A stretch of 64,000 nt of DNA from Marinomonas arctica (GCF_003259225.1 NZ_QHJF01000002.1:1-64000), one strand, 5' to 3'; counted from the stretch's first letter, positions 20,943-30,403 are shown. The notes: a model not told the origin generated them from the sequence alone. Translations and numbers: made by a program.

Positions 20943-21054
20943 TCACTGTTGCATTGTATTTTGTCATAAAAACGGCAAAATGAAGAGGCTATTTAAGCAA
21001 CGATTCTAGCCACAGTGATTTCCCTGTGACGTATATAAGGACCCCGTAATTATT

Positions 21055-22251
21055 ATGTTCAAGCATCTTAAAGCTGTTTCTGGCGACCCTCTTTTAGCCC
21101 TTATTATGGCCCATAAGCAAGATACCAATCCAAAGAAAATCGATTTGGGTGTGGGTGTCTATAAAGACGATAACGGCCATACGCCGATTCTTAATACGGT
21201 AAAAAAAGCCGAAGCCATTTTGCTTGAACAAGAAGATTCTAAAAGCTATCTAGGCATTTATGGTGCCACTGAGTTTGAAGCCATTATTAAAGAGTTGATT
21301 TTGGGTGAAGGCAATCCGCTGATCGCGTCTGGCCGCGTTCGCTCAACGCAAACGCCTGGTGGCACGGGTGCATTAAAAGTAGCGGCTGACTTTATCAGTG
21401 CTAACTTAAAAGGCGCGCGCCTTTGGGTGAGTGACCCGACTTGGGGTAACCATAAGTCTATTTTTGATTCTGCTGGCGTTGAGGTGAAGAACTATCCTTA
21501 CTACGATCCAGCCACGAACGGTTTGCGCTTTGACGACATGATGGCCACCCTTGAAGCCGAAGTAAAAGAAGGCGATGTGTTGTTGCTGCATGCGTGCTGC
21601 CACAACCCAACAGGCATTGATTTGCAATTCGATCATTGGAAAGTCCTAACGGAGTTCGTTAACAAGCGTGGTTTGTTAGCTTTGGTTGATGCGGCGTACC
21701 AAGGTTTTGGTGATGGTTTGGATGAAGATTTGGCAGGCTTGCGTTATATGGCGGCCAATGTTCAAGATATGTTGATCGCGAACTCTTTCTCGAAAAACTT
21801 TGGCATTTACCGCGAGCGTTGTGGTGGTTTGAGCGTGGTTGCAGCGTCTGCAGACGAAGCCAATGCAGCGTTTTCTATCATTGGTCAGGCGATTCGTGCC
21901 AACTACTCTATGCCACCCGCTCACGGTGCGGCGGTGGTTTATACCATTATGAGTAACCCTGAACTGAAAGCAGAATGGGTATTGGAAGTGGCGGCGATGC
22001 GTGACCGTATTAACGGTTTACGTGAAAAACTGGTCGCAAAATTGGCGGAGTCTGGTGCGAGCAAAGACTTTAGCTTCATCAAAGATCAACGCGGTATGTT
22101 CTCTTATTCTGGTTTAACGCTAGAGCAAGTGCGTACCTTGCGCAGTGAATACGCGATTTACATTGCGGATACTGGCCGTATGAGCATTGCGGGTGTCAGT
22201 GATAACAACATCGATTATTTGTGTGAAAGCATTGCGAAGGTTGTGGGTTAA
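21055..22251 (+). CDS. tyrB: Aromatic/aspartate aminotransferase (class Ib AAT fold)
   Basis: 398 residues. A PLP-dependent transaminase that should interconvert aspartate, tyrosine and phenylalanine with their 2-oxo acids in the cytoplasm. Family features: the N-terminal DPLLALIMAHKQDTNPKKID, LGVGVYKDDNGHTPIL, substrate-site SDPTWGNHKSIF, HACCHNPTGID (Asn and Pro contact PLP), and NSFSKNFGIYRERCGG, where the lysine binds PLP. The last arginine region FSYSGLT and GRMSIAGVS is also present. Length and motifs are normal for AspC/TyrB of gammaproteobacteria. The choice of TyrB over AspC is not firm. Monocistronic, followed by a strong terminator at 22274. Confidence 0.85.
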   Translation: MFKHLKAVSGDPLLALIMAHKQDTNPKKIDLGVGVYKDDNGHTPILNTVKKAEAILLEQEDSKSYLGIYGATEFEAIIKELILGEGNPLIASGRVRSTQTPGGTGALKVAADFISANLKGARLWVSDPTWGNHKSIFDSAGVEVKNYPYYDPATNGLRFDDMMATLEAEVKEGDVLLLHACCHNPTGIDLQFDHWKVLTEFVNKRGLLALVDAAYQGFGDGLDEDLAGLRYMAANVQDMLIANSFSKNFGIYRERCGGLSVVAASADEANAAFSIIGQAIRANYSMPPAHGAAVVYTIMSNPELKAEWVLEVAAMRDRINGLREKLVAKLAESGASKDFSFIKDQRGMFSYSGLTLEQVRTLRSEYAIYIADTGRMSIAGVSDNNIDYLCESIAKVVG

Positions 22252-22273
22252 TTTTCCGCCCCTTTGAAAAGCA

Positions 22274-22307
22274 AAAGCCGTGATGTCGTCCATCACGGCT
22301 TTTTTTT
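22274..22307 (+). terminator. Rho-independent terminator after aminotransferase
   Basis: Stem AAAGCCGTGATG / CATCACGGCTTT with a short loop and a run of eight T, 22 bases past the aminotransferase stop. Confidence 0.92.
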
Positions 22308-22349
22308 GTTTCTGGCGAAAAAGAATACTGTACGAAAAAACCTACTGAA

Positions 22350-22964
22350 TCAGTGTATTACGCGATTTTCTGAGTTCTTTTTACCCGCTTGCATATCTGG
22401 GTGATAGTACTGTACCAAGCGCAAAATCGAGGGTTCTAACATGTCGCGCCAGAAGGTCACTTCTTCTTCCACCATGACTTCTAATTTGTCCCAACCCGCT
22501 TCGGTACCGAATAGGCGAACCGGCGCCAGCGCCTCATCAAAGAATTCTCTGTCGCCGCCGATCCCCATACCAATCAGTTTGGCACCGCGAATGAAACCAA
22601 CACACCATTCTTCAACCAAGATGCTGTATTCGCCATCCACTTCTTGCTCTAGATACACAGGGTAAAAATCCCCAAACAACAAGCTGTTCATGGTTTCCAT
22701 GTACATGATCAACACGAGACTGAGAAACTCATCTTCCTGTTCGGTGGACTCCCAAACGGGCTGATCTTCATCTGCGCCCCAAATGGCGTTCAACCAAACA
22801 TCCGGCTCTAATTCTTGTACAGAACAACCCAACGCGGTTAAAAAGCCATCTAACTCCGACACACACATCAGCGAACGATCGGTTCCAAACGTCAATAAAT
22901 AGTGGTCTATTTTTTCGTACAGAACTTCTTCGCTAATGACATCATCGTTTATCTCTTCAGACAT
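22350..22964 (-). CDS. YecA/UPF0149 family protein
   Basis: 204 residues. The fold-defining part is SLMCVSELDGFLTALGCSVQ, near the N-terminus, and EWCVGFIRGAKLIG in the middle, with many acidic residues. These match the YecA/YgfB (UPF0149) family. The C-terminal SEC-C zinc motif of full-length YecA is absent. The ending is AGKKNSENRVIH. Family function is not settled, with translation- or ribosome-linked roles proposed for some members. The gene lies at the edge of the ATPase/TOPRIM-like insertion, with 72 bases between them. Confidence 0.8.
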   Translation of the reverse strand: MSEEINDDVISEEVLYEKIDHYLLTFGTDRSLMCVSELDGFLTALGCSVQELEPDVWLNAIWGADEDQPVWESTEQEDEFLSLVLIMYMETMNSLLFGDFYPVYLEQEVDGEYSILVEEWCVGFIRGAKLIGMGIGGDREFFDEALAPVRLFGTEAGWDKLEVMVEEEVTFWRDMLEPSILRLVQYYHPDMQAGKKNSENRVIH

Positions 22965-23036
22965 TTATTCGTTTCCATTTAGTTGAGCTATACATATATT
23001 TTAGCGTGTCTTGGCAAAGACGCCTAATCAGGCTGT

Positions 23037-23768
23037 TTATTTTACTAAAGTGACTATTTCAGAAAGCTTCTCTACAAACGCATCAAATGAAGGCATACTG
23101 ATTCTACTTATATTGATCATGTCAGTCTGCACTAACGCGATAAGATTAGCCAAGGAGGCATCCCCTTTTAGAGAATCAGATAACTGAGATTTGAGAGAAT
23201 TTTCAACACGGTCATTTCCAGATTCATTCTCAAGCAGTGAGCAATGTTGATAAGGGTTGTCTTTTGTCGCACAAAGTAACCAAGCCTCAGACTTCGGCTT
23301 GGGTATCATAGGAATACCAAAGTGAAAATTTTCTGCTTCGAATCCCCTCAGCATGGATTCTCTTTTTTTATCCCAGTCTCCACGCCCTGCAGATGCCGTT
23401 CCATCTGAATCCCTAAATAAAACAGCAACAACATGGTCTTCTTTTTCATCTGATAACGACTTAGCTTTTATAGCTAAAGCTCTCGCATTTTCATAATAAT
23501 ATTTTGTTTCCGTTGACCTCTTTTTTCCCGGAAGAGTCATCGATTTTTTAAGTGGCTTTGATTTATGTTCAGCAAGATAGGATTCTGAAACATAAGTTAC
23601 CCTCTCTGTGTCGATATGAGAGAAATCGTATCCCAACGTTTTTTCAACCAACTTATCGACGACCAAAGCCATCGGTCCAGCTGAAAACATATCGGCGTCA
23701 CAATATGACAAAGCAGCATTACAAACGCCAATATCGGTCGCACCTTCGCCACTAAGCAACAAGTACAT
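23037..23768 (-). CDS. TOPRIM-like (DUF4276-like) protein, partner of an ATPase
   Basis: 243 residues. The start YLLLSGEGATDIG carries an acidic residue (E8) at the end of a first strand. VVAVLFRDSDGT (D120, D122) looks like the TOPRIM DxD motif, and IPKPKSEAWLLCA (E161) is a motif typical of DUF4276 and related proteins. This suggests a metal-dependent nuclease fold as in OLD, PARIS AriB or AbiL-type second subunits, but catalysis is not proven. The gene starts 1 base after the ATPase stop with AAGGAG ahead of it, so the pair is one operon. Base composition is more A+T-rich than the flanking housekeeping genes. Likely a phage-defence effector; exact family not certain. Confidence 0.7.
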   Translation of the reverse strand: MYLLLSGEGATDIGVCNAALSYCDADMFSAGPMALVVDKLVEKTLGYDFSHIDTERVTYVSESYLAEHKSKPLKKSMTLPGKKRSTETKYYYENARALAIKAKSLSDEKEDHVVAVLFRDSDGTASAGRGDWDKKRESMLRGFEAENFHFGIPMIPKPKSEAWLLCATKDNPYQHCSLLENESGNDRVENSLKSQLSDSLKGDASLANLIALVQTDMINISRISMPSFDAFVEKLSEIVTLVK

Positions 23769-23769
23769 T

Positions 23770-24903
23770 TTAAGAACTCCTTTCTTTCATACTTGCTATT
23801 TCATCATAAAGTTGTGTCAAATCGGTATCAACAAATGCTTCGCCAGGCCCCATAAATTGAAGCTTTTTAGACATACTGGGGATATCAAATAGTCGAATTG
23901 ACTGAGTGTACCCACTTGCGTTTTTGTACAAATACACAACCCCATTTTTAGCAACATGATCTTCCATGAAATTTAAAATCATTGGACTATGTGTGGTCAC
24001 TAAGACCTGATCACTGGTATTAACTAAATGATCAATTAAATATTCAATAAGCTCAGGATTAATACCATTTTCGATTTCATCAAATAACAAAAATGCATCA
24101 CCCAACTCCAACTGTACTAATATCGCCATCAACCGCAGCATTCCATCATTCAAATGTCTGGCTGTTGTTGTCATCTTTTGTTGATCATAGTGCTCAACCA
24201 CCTCTAGCTGCTTCCAACCAGACGCAAGAGACTTTGTTTTGACTTCATCCAAACTCTTATATATTTTTTTGAGTTCTGTAGCCAAGTGCTTTTTTACGAC
24301 TGCACCAGATTCATCAATATAAGCAGAAAGCTTTTCGCCACCTAATCCCAACTTTCCATCAGAAGAACGAGCACGGCTGCGTAACAGCTCTGGCGATATG
24401 AGCTCTAAAGAATTAATATTCATCATCAATTCTTTGATGTCATGCAGTATTTTATTTTGCTGCCCCCCCTTAAAGAAAGAAAGAAAAGACCCTTGATATT
24501 CAAACATTATTTCATGGCGTTTTGCATCAAATGTATAATAACCATCTTCAACAGAAAGAATTTTTTTCCCATGCCCATCAGTAATAGACTCTTTTGTACA
24601 ACTTAAAGAGCTGCGATTAAAACTTCCTTCCCATAAAACTTTTTCATTGGCAATATCAAACTCAACAGAAAAGAAAATGTTACTTTTTTTTGTTAATTTT
24701 GAATTCAAATCAGCACTAATCCAATGACGACGTTCTAACCAATTATCAACGTCTCCCACCATCAGCTGTGATAAAAAATCGATCACCTGTAAAACAGTAG
24801 ACTTGCCTGCACCATTTAAACCAACGAGACAAGTGAATTTTGCAAGTGTGATTTCAAAATTTACCAATGACTTAAAGTTATCAATTACTATTTTATGAAT
24901 CAT
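23770..24903 (-). CDS. OLD/AbiL-like AAA ATPase
   Basis: 377 residues with the SMC/ABC-like ATPase motifs of overcoming-lysogenization-defect (OLD) type proteins: IDNFKSLVNFEI at the N-terminus, Walker A GLNGAGKST (28-36), a signature-like LNDGMLR (251-257), Walker B FLLFDEIE (271-278) and an H-loop TTHSP (H305). There is no TOPRIM domain at its own C-terminus. That function appears to be in the next gene, which starts 1 base later. In PARIS, AbiL and split OLD systems such ATPases sense phage and release or activate a nuclease partner. The pair is inserted between a YecA-like gene and parE. A defence role is inferred. Confidence 0.85.
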   Translation of the reverse strand: MIHKIVIDNFKSLVNFEITLAKFTCLVGLNGAGKSTVLQVIDFLSQLMVGDVDNWLERRHWISADLNSKLTKKSNIFFSVEFDIANEKVLWEGSFNRSSLSCTKESITDGHGKKILSVEDGYYTFDAKRHEIMFEYQGSFLSFFKGGQQNKILHDIKELMMNINSLELISPELLRSRARSSDGKLGLGGEKLSAYIDESGAVVKKHLATELKKIYKSLDEVKTKSLASGWKQLEVVEHYDQQKMTTTARHLNDGMLRLMAILVQLELGDAFLLFDEIENGINPELIEYLIDHLVNTSDQVLVTTHSPMILNFMEDHVAKNGVVYLYKNASGYTQSIRLFDIPSMSKKLQFMGPGEAFVDTDLTQLYDEIASMKERSS

Positions 24904-24956
24904 ATTCTTTCCCCGAGAAACCTTGCAAAATCACTTCATTCTATTGATAAAGTCCT

Positions 24957-26855
24957 TTAATCAATAATCGCCAAGTTGCCATAGGTTTCTAGCCAGTTTT
25001 TGCGGTCACCGGCACGTTTTTTCGACAGTAATTTGTCCAGTAGTTCGTCGGTATCCGGTTTGTCTTCCATAGTAAGTTGGATTAAACGCCGAGTATCGGG
25101 TGCCATGGTGGTTTCGCGTAGCTGGGATGGGTTCATCTCACCCAAGCCCTTAAAGCGCTGGACGTTCGGTGTGCCACGTTTGTTTTCGGCGGCTATTTTG
25201 TGCAAGGTGATGTCTTTTTCTTCATCGTCTAGGGCGTAATACACTTCTTTGCCGATATCGATTCGGTACAAAGGCGGCATGGCGACAAAGACATGACCAC
25301 TGTTCACCAACGCAGGGAAATGTCGTACAAACAAAGCGCAAATCAAGGTAGCGATGTGCAAACCATCCGAGTCGGCATCGGCAAGAATACAGACTTTGCC
25401 ATAGCGTAAGCCACTCAAATCGTCGTCGCCTGGGTCTACCCCAAGCGCCACGGAGATATCATGAATCTCCTGCGAAGCCAGCACCTGATTGGAGTCTACT
25501 TCCCATGAGTTAAGGATTTTACCGCGCAACGGCAAAATGGCTTGGAAGTCTTTTTCACGGGCTTGTTTGGCAGAACCGCCCGCCGAATCCCCTTCCACTA
25601 AAAAAAGCTCACTTCGAGAAGTGTCTTGTCCTGAACAGTCAGCCAATTTACCCGGTAAGGCAGGGCCTTGCGTAATGCGTTTACGCACAACTTTTTTACT
25701 GTCTTTTAGGCGCTTCTGCGCACTATTGATGACGATGTCGGCAATTTTTTTACCGTCTTCAACATGCGAGTTCAACCATAAACTAAAGGCGTCTTTGAGT
25801 GTCGCGGAAATAAAGGCCACAATTTGACGAGACGACAAACGTTCTTTGGTTTGACCTGAAAATTGTGGTTCTTGAATCTTAGCTGACAACACATAGCTGC
25901 AGCGATCCCATACGTCTTCGGCGGTCAATTTAATGCCACGAGGCAATAGGCTATGGAAATCACAAAACTCTCGAATAGCCTCTAATAAGCCGGTTCGTAA
26001 GCCGTTTACGTGAGTACCACCCTGCGCGGTTGGAATCAAGTTAACGTAACTCTCTGTCACTAACTCGCCGCCTTCAGGCAACCATTGTACGGCCCAATCA
26101 ACGCCTTGTGTCTTTTCTGTCAGACCACCAATAAATGGCTCATCTGGCAATAAAACAAAACCCTCATTGGCCTGCGCAAGATAATCTTTTAGGCCATCTT
26201 GGTAAAACCATTCTTCCCTAACGTCTTCCGCGCCACTTTGGTCAATGAAAACCACATGCAAACCCGAACACAATACGGCTTTGGCTTTTAATAAATGTTT
26301 GAGACGAGAAACCGAAAATTTAGGGCTATCAAAGTATTTGCTGTCCGCAGTAAATTTTACTTTGGTGCCGGTGTTTTTCTTACCCACCGTGCCAATTTCT
26401 TTGAGCTCTGAGGTTTTAAAACCGTTCTCAAAACCGATGTGGTATTGAATGCCATTACGTCTTACCCATACTTCTAAAGAGGTTGATAACGCGTTCACCA
26501 CAGAGACACCAACACCGTGTAAACCGCCCGAAAATTGGTAGTTGTCACCTGAGAATTTGCCACCAGCGTGCAGTTTGGTGAGAATCAATTCAACGCCCGA
26601 TATGCCTTCCTCTGGGTGAATATCCACCGGCATTCCTCGGCCATTGTCTTCGACGCTCAAGGAGCCGTCTTTGTATAAAATCACTTCAATGCGGTCTGCA
26701 TGACCCGCCAAGGCTTCGTCGACTGAGTTATCGATAACTTCTTGCCCTAGATGGTTCGGCCGCGAGGTATCTGTGTACATTCCTGGACGTTTTTGAACGG
26801 GTTCTAAGCCACTAAGAACTTCTATCGATCCGGCGTTATATTCTTTTGCAGACAT
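24957..26855 (-). CDS. parE: DNA topoisomerase IV subunit B
   Basis: 632 residues from ATG 26855 (start MSAKEYNAGSIEVL). An upstream in-frame start at 26897 adds 14 residues unlike the family. Topoisomerase IV with ParC decatenates daughter chromosomes. The GHKL ATPase has EVIDNSVDEALAGHA, GRGMPV and GLHGVGVSVVNALS. The transducer follows. The TOPRIM domain has LVEGDSAGGSA and ILADADSDGLHIATL (metal-binding DxD). ADSDG rather than ADVDG distinguishes ParE from GyrB. The end RKNWLETYGNLAIID is family-like. Downstream is the two-gene defence module rather than parC. Confidence 0.97.
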   Translation of the reverse strand: MSAKEYNAGSIEVLSGLEPVQKRPGMYTDTSRPNHLGQEVIDNSVDEALAGHADRIEVILYKDGSLSVEDNGRGMPVDIHPEEGISGVELILTKLHAGGKFSGDNYQFSGGLHGVGVSVVNALSTSLEVWVRRNGIQYHIGFENGFKTSELKEIGTVGKKNTGTKVKFTADSKYFDSPKFSVSRLKHLLKAKAVLCSGLHVVFIDQSGAEDVREEWFYQDGLKDYLAQANEGFVLLPDEPFIGGLTEKTQGVDWAVQWLPEGGELVTESYVNLIPTAQGGTHVNGLRTGLLEAIREFCDFHSLLPRGIKLTAEDVWDRCSYVLSAKIQEPQFSGQTKERLSSRQIVAFISATLKDAFSLWLNSHVEDGKKIADIVINSAQKRLKDSKKVVRKRITQGPALPGKLADCSGQDTSRSELFLVEGDSAGGSAKQAREKDFQAILPLRGKILNSWEVDSNQVLASQEIHDISVALGVDPGDDDLSGLRYGKVCILADADSDGLHIATLICALFVRHFPALVNSGHVFVAMPPLYRIDIGKEVYYALDDEEKDITLHKIAAENKRGTPNVQRFKGLGEMNPSQLRETTMAPDTRRLIQLTMEDKPDTDELLDKLLSKKRAGDRKNWLETYGNLAIID

Positions 26856-26987
26856 GCGTGTTTTTGCTTCCAAGTTGATCGTGCACCATAGTGTCAAAAT
26901 ACTAGAGCGCGTGCGAGTGTAAATTAGATTCGTTAGAGTCTATCACTGGTTTTACGTGGTGTGAAATAGTCCAACAAGAGCGGTCGT

Positions 26988-27587
26988 TTACTCGGTTATA
27001 ATTTGCGCAAAACGCAGAATTTCTAAGGAAAACCGCTCAAATTCGGTAAAGCTGTGATCGCCTTTTGCTTCGTGCGTTAAACGTGCTGTTTTAGAAAAAA
27101 CGTTGAGTGCTTCTTGGTAGTCCAATACTTCATCGCCCTCTTGCACCATCAGCCAATATAACTCCGCGGTAGGTTCCGTAACGACTAACTGCTCAAGTTC
27201 TCGCATATGAGCCTCTGTCAGTTCGTATTTTTCTTGGGTATAAGGGTTGGTTTGTGGACCAAGATAGTCTTTTAATAAGATAGGCGCTTGCACAGCTGGG
27301 TTCACTAATATGGCTTTAAGGCGATATTTTTCGGCTAAGTAGGCCGCGTAAAAACCACCAAGTGAGCTGCCAATTAATGTGATGCCTTCGTTCTGTTTGG
27401 CTTCAATAATGGCTTCGAGCTGTTTAATCGCTTGCGCGGGCTGCCAAGACAAACGGGGGGAAATCACCGCATTTGCTCGCCCCAATGCCGTCGCCGCATG
27501 GACTAATACGGTGGCTTTATGGGAGTGTTCTGAACTATTAAAACCATGGATATATAATAAAGTGGCCAAAGTATTCTCTACACACAT
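26988..27587 (-). CDS. yqiA: YqiA-family esterase
   Basis: 199 residues from ATG 27587. Alpha/beta hydrolase of the YqiA family: LLYIHGFNSSEHSHKA at the start, nucleophile elbow GSSLGGFYAAYLAEKY, AILVNPAVQAP, and the late acid and histidine in QEGDEVLDY and GDHSFTEF. E. coli YqiA is an esterase active on palmitoyl-CoA and short esters. Here, as in many gammaproteobacteria, it stands beside nudF, a DUF1249 (YqiB) gene and parE. All genes point the same way, so the cluster may be one transcript. Confidence 0.92.
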   Translation of the reverse strand: MCVENTLATLLYIHGFNSSEHSHKATVLVHAATALGRANAVISPRLSWQPAQAIKQLEAIIEAKQNEGITLIGSSLGGFYAAYLAEKYRLKAILVNPAVQAPILLKDYLGPQTNPYTQEKYELTEAHMRELEQLVVTEPTAELYWLMVQEGDEVLDYQEALNVFSKTARLTHEAKGDHSFTEFERFSLEILRFAQIITE

Positions 27588-27602
27588 CAAATTAAACGAA
27601 CA

Positions 27603-28106
27603 TTAGGCAAATTGAAATGACAAGACCGTATTGAGTCGATGCCCATGCTTCAAACATAATTCCAATAGATCGGCTAATTGCTGATTAAGTCGAAACTTTT
27701 CATCACGATGCAGCATGGCGTCATTGGGATAAGGATACGCTCCTTGGTATTGTCGATGCCCATCGGTGATTTCGGCAATGCCGACATCATGATACAAGCG
27801 TATGGTCATGGATAGTTTTGCTTCGAATAGCAGTTTTTTCTCTATCTCAGGACCAAACTCTAACCCGACCTCTGAGGTAAAACGACTCTCTTTACCTAGG
27901 GTAAGGCTTAGACGGCTTTCTTGGTCGCCAGCACTGTGAATCGCAAAATGCCACGCGTCCATTTCTTCTTGGCCACGCATGAGTTTGCCTAGGCGACGGT
28001 AATTCAATTCGCCAAGCATCTGCAAACTCACCAAATCTGGCACATAGTGTTTTGACATTTTATCGATCATTTTGCCTTTATCATCTTTTCTCATGAGGTT
28101 TGCCAT
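27603..28106 (-). CDS. DUF1249 (YqiB-like) protein
   Basis: 167 residues from ATG 28106. A GTG at 28112 overlapping the previous stop (GTGA) is an equally possible start. The core YVPDLVSLQMLGELNYRRLGKLM and the C-terminal LRQQL-like NQQLADLLELCLKHGHRL fit DUF1249, as does the conserved HDVGIAEITDGHRQYQGAYP. E. coli YqiB is encoded between nudF and yqiA/parE, the same neighbourhood. Biochemical function is unknown. Confidence 0.85.
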   Translation of the reverse strand: MANLMRKDDKGKMIDKMSKHYVPDLVSLQMLGELNYRRLGKLMRGQEEMDAWHFAIHSAGDQESRLSLTLGKESRFTSEVGLEFGPEIEKKLLFEAKLSMTIRLYHDVGIAEITDGHRQYQGAYPYPNDAMLHRDEKFRLNQQLADLLELCLKHGHRLNTVLSFQFA

Positions 28107-28108
28107 TG

Positions 28109-29092
28109 TCACGGGGCATTTTTTACGGAGTAATCGGTTTCTGTACCGATGCTCGAAGGATGCCTCAGCGCGTCAAGTTGGCGACTCAGACGTGTGTCTT
28201 TATCTTGCCAGTATAGATTAAACCACGCAAAAAAGTGCTCTCTGTCTTTGCCTGCTGCGTTGTATTCTGACGTTAACATTGTCTTTGGTAATGCGATGTC
28301 TCGCACTACCACTCTTACTTTGCCTATCCGGCCACAGAGTAAATCCCACCCCGTAACCGTCTGTTGTTCATACAAAACATTAATGTCAGTGATACTTTTG
28401 ATGGTCGGTGTCATGGTTTGCAAAATAAAACTCACACCACCGGCCCTTGGTTTAAGAAGACAGCCATAAGGTGACGCTTGTTGCTTATGTTTGGCGTCGG
28501 TAAAGCGTGTGCCTTCCACAAAGCTCATAATGGCATTAGGACGTTTTAGTAACCGAATACAGGATTGTCTGGTGGTTTCTAGATCTTTGCCGATTAAATG
28601 CGGTTTTCTCTTTAAGGTTTCTTTGCTGTAACGCTTCATATAGGGAAACCCCATGATGTAAGTGGCGCTACCCACAAAGGGCATCCAAATCAAAGCCTGC
28701 TTCATAAACACTCGCGGCAAAGGACGACGACCTCTTAATTGCGCAAAGATCACAAACACATCTACCCAAGACCTATGGTTGGCAATAATTAAATGCCAGT
28801 GCTGAAAATCGACCTTCATGGTGTCGTCTAATTCCCAGTTTATGCCAAGCACATGCTGGAACCACCATTCGTTCGCCCCCGCCCAGCCCTCATAAAGACG
28901 ATTAAAACACCGCTCAGCAAACGCCTCGTATTGAGTATTTTTCAGCAACAAGAGCGGTGCGACTAAGTGCGCTAACAGCGTCCAAAACAGCGCGTTACTG
29001 GACATAAAAATGAAAGATGACACCCCAGTGAACGGTTGTAAAACCATGCGTTTCAGTATGAGAGTTGAAGAGACGTTAGATTGATCAGTCAT
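28109..29092 (-). CDS. YihG-like lysophospholipid acyltransferase
   Basis: 327 residues from ATG 29092, four bases after the nudF stop. A TTG/GTG-type extension to 29119 overlaps nudF and is less likely. The PlsC-type catalytic motif NHRSWVD (NHxxxxD) is clear, followed by VFMKQALIWMPFVGSATYIM and the substrate-site FVEGTRF (EGTR). A hydrophobic segment near the N-terminus suggests inner-membrane attachment. Relatives (YihG) transfer acyl chains to lysophosphatidic acid or related lipids. Its place between nudF and a DUF1249 gene is not the E. coli order, so it may have been added to this cluster. Confidence 0.85.
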   Translation of the reverse strand: MTDQSNVSSTLILKRMVLQPFTGVSSFIFMSSNALFWTLLAHLVAPLLLLKNTQYEAFAERCFNRLYEGWAGANEWWFQHVLGINWELDDTMKVDFQHWHLIIANHRSWVDVFVIFAQLRGRRPLPRVFMKQALIWMPFVGSATYIMGFPYMKRYSKETLKRKPHLIGKDLETTRQSCIRLLKRPNAIMSFVEGTRFTDAKHKQQASPYGCLLKPRAGGVSFILQTMTPTIKSITDINVLYEQQTVTGWDLLCGRIGKVRVVVRDIALPKTMLTSEYNAAGKDREHFFAWFNLYWQDKDTRLSRQLDALRHPSSIGTETDYSVKNAP

Positions 29093-29096
29093 CAGT

Positions 29097-29717
29097 TTAG
29101 ACACTCCAACGAGCAACAAGATCGTGTTTGTTTAACGCAAACCATTGCAGTCCCATTATTGTGCTGGCGTTTTCCACATCGTGTTTTAGCAAGGCAATGG
29201 CATCATCGGCAGAGATAAGGTGCAGCTTAATGTCTTCGTTTTCCGAGTCCAAACCATGCACTTTGTTGGTATCAACAAGACTCGAATCAAACTCCCCAGC
29301 GTACATGCGTAAGTACTCCACCAAACCACCTGGAGATGGCACGAATTTAAACATGTATTCCAGACGTTTTACAGTCACACCGGCTTCTTCTAAAGATTCA
29401 CGACGGGCGACGTCTTCGTCACTTTCACCTTCTTCCACCATGCCCGCCACCAGCTCCAACAACCAAGGCGATTCGCTGCGCAGTACGGTTGGTCGAAATT
29501 GCTCAATGAGCAACACTTTATCCGCTACCGGATCAAACAATAAGACACAAATGGCGTCATTACGCACCATCATTTCACGGCTCATGGGTTGACTCCATTC
29601 ACCATTAAACTTTTTATGCCGAAGTGTCAGTTTGCGCATTTCAAAAAAACCTTTGTAAAGGCATTCGTCAGCAAAAACTTCGACGTCTTTTTTACTATAC
29701 ATTGGTTTAAACTTCAT
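29097..29717 (-). CDS. nudF: ADP-ribose pyrophosphatase (Nudix)
   Basis: 206 residues from ATG 29717 (MKFKPMYSKKDVEVF). A GTG at 29741 is also in frame. The Nudix box is complete: GMVEEGESDEDVARRESLEEAG, whose glutamates bind magnesium. Typical ADP-ribose hydrolase neighbours are LIEQFRP upstream of the box and SPGGLVEYLRMYAG after it. It should hydrolyse ADP-ribose to AMP and ribose 5-phosphate. First gene of the nudF, acyltransferase, DUF1249, yqiA row, divergent from tag. Confidence 0.94.
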   Translation of the reverse strand: MKFKPMYSKKDVEVFADECLYKGFFEMRKLTLRHKKFNGEWSQPMSREMMVRNDAICVLLFDPVADKVLLIEQFRPTVLRSESPWLLELVAGMVEEGESDEDVARRESLEEAGVTVKRLEYMFKFVPSPGGLVEYLRMYAGEFDSSLVDTNKVHGLDSENEDIKLHLISADDAIALLKHDVENASTIMGLQWFALNKHDLVARWSV

Positions 29718-29833
29718 GCTGTCTCGCTTTGAGTAAAACACTATGTTGAATCGACTCTGGTATGATCAGATCAGTAAATAAGAAATAGAAGGATCGATTT
29801 TCCTTCATTGATCATCTTAAGACGGAGCGCTAC

Positions 29834-30403
29834 ATGGACAATATACGTTGCACTTGGTGTTTGGGATCGCCCGAGTACATTCATTACCACGATACCGAAT
29901 GGGGCATCCCTGTATACGATGACCCCTCGCTGTTTGAGTGCATTGTACTCGAAAGCGCCCAAGCAGGTCTAAGCTGGATTACCATTTTACGCAAACGAGA
30001 AGGCTATCGGGCCGTTTTTAATGGATTTGACCCAAGCAAAGTCGCTAAAATGACAAGGGATGATGTGGAAAGATTGTTACTGGACGAACGGATTGTTCGT
30101 CACCGAGCAAAAATAGAAGCCACCATTAATAATGCACAAGCCTTTTTAAGAATCGCCGACGAATTTGGCTCTTTCAGTCAATACTACTGGGGTTTTAGTG
30201 ATCACAAGGTGATTGATAATCGGGTTAATGGACTGGCTGAGGTGCCCGCCGTCACAGAGCTGTCGACGCGTCTCGCCAAAGACTTGAAAAAAAGAGGATT
30301 TAAGTTTCTTGGTCCCACAACGTGTTATGCTTTTATGCAGGCTACGGGGATGGTGAATGACCATATTGCGAACTGTGTGGCTCGCAAAGCAAATGACGCT
30401 TAA
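29834..30403 (+). CDS. tag: DNA-3-methyladenine glycosylase I
   Basis: 189 residues. Base-excision repair enzyme that removes 3-methyladenine from DNA. Motifs: RCTWC at the start and HYHDTEWGIPVYDDPSLFE, which bind zinc and DNA; GLSWITILRKREGYR; and the C-terminal LGPTTCYAFMQATGMVNDH. The zinc-binding cysteine and histidines (C6, H-rich ends) appear present. ATG 29834 follows GGAG. Monocistronic and divergent from nudF. Confidence 0.96.
   Translation: MDNIRCTWCLGSPEYIHYHDTEWGIPVYDDPSLFECIVLESAQAGLSWITILRKREGYRAVFNGFDPSKVAKMTRDDVERLLLDERIVRHRAKIEATINNAQAFLRIADEFGSFSQYYWGFSDHKVIDNRVNGLAEVPAVTELSTRLAKDLKKRGFKFLGPTTCYAFMQATGMVNDHIANCVARKANDA

Noticed and set aside
23037..24903. Calling the ATPase/TOPRIM-like pair PARIS or AbiL outright
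   Set aside because: Motifs fit the general plan but neither protein could be matched to those families by eye, so only the general class is stated.
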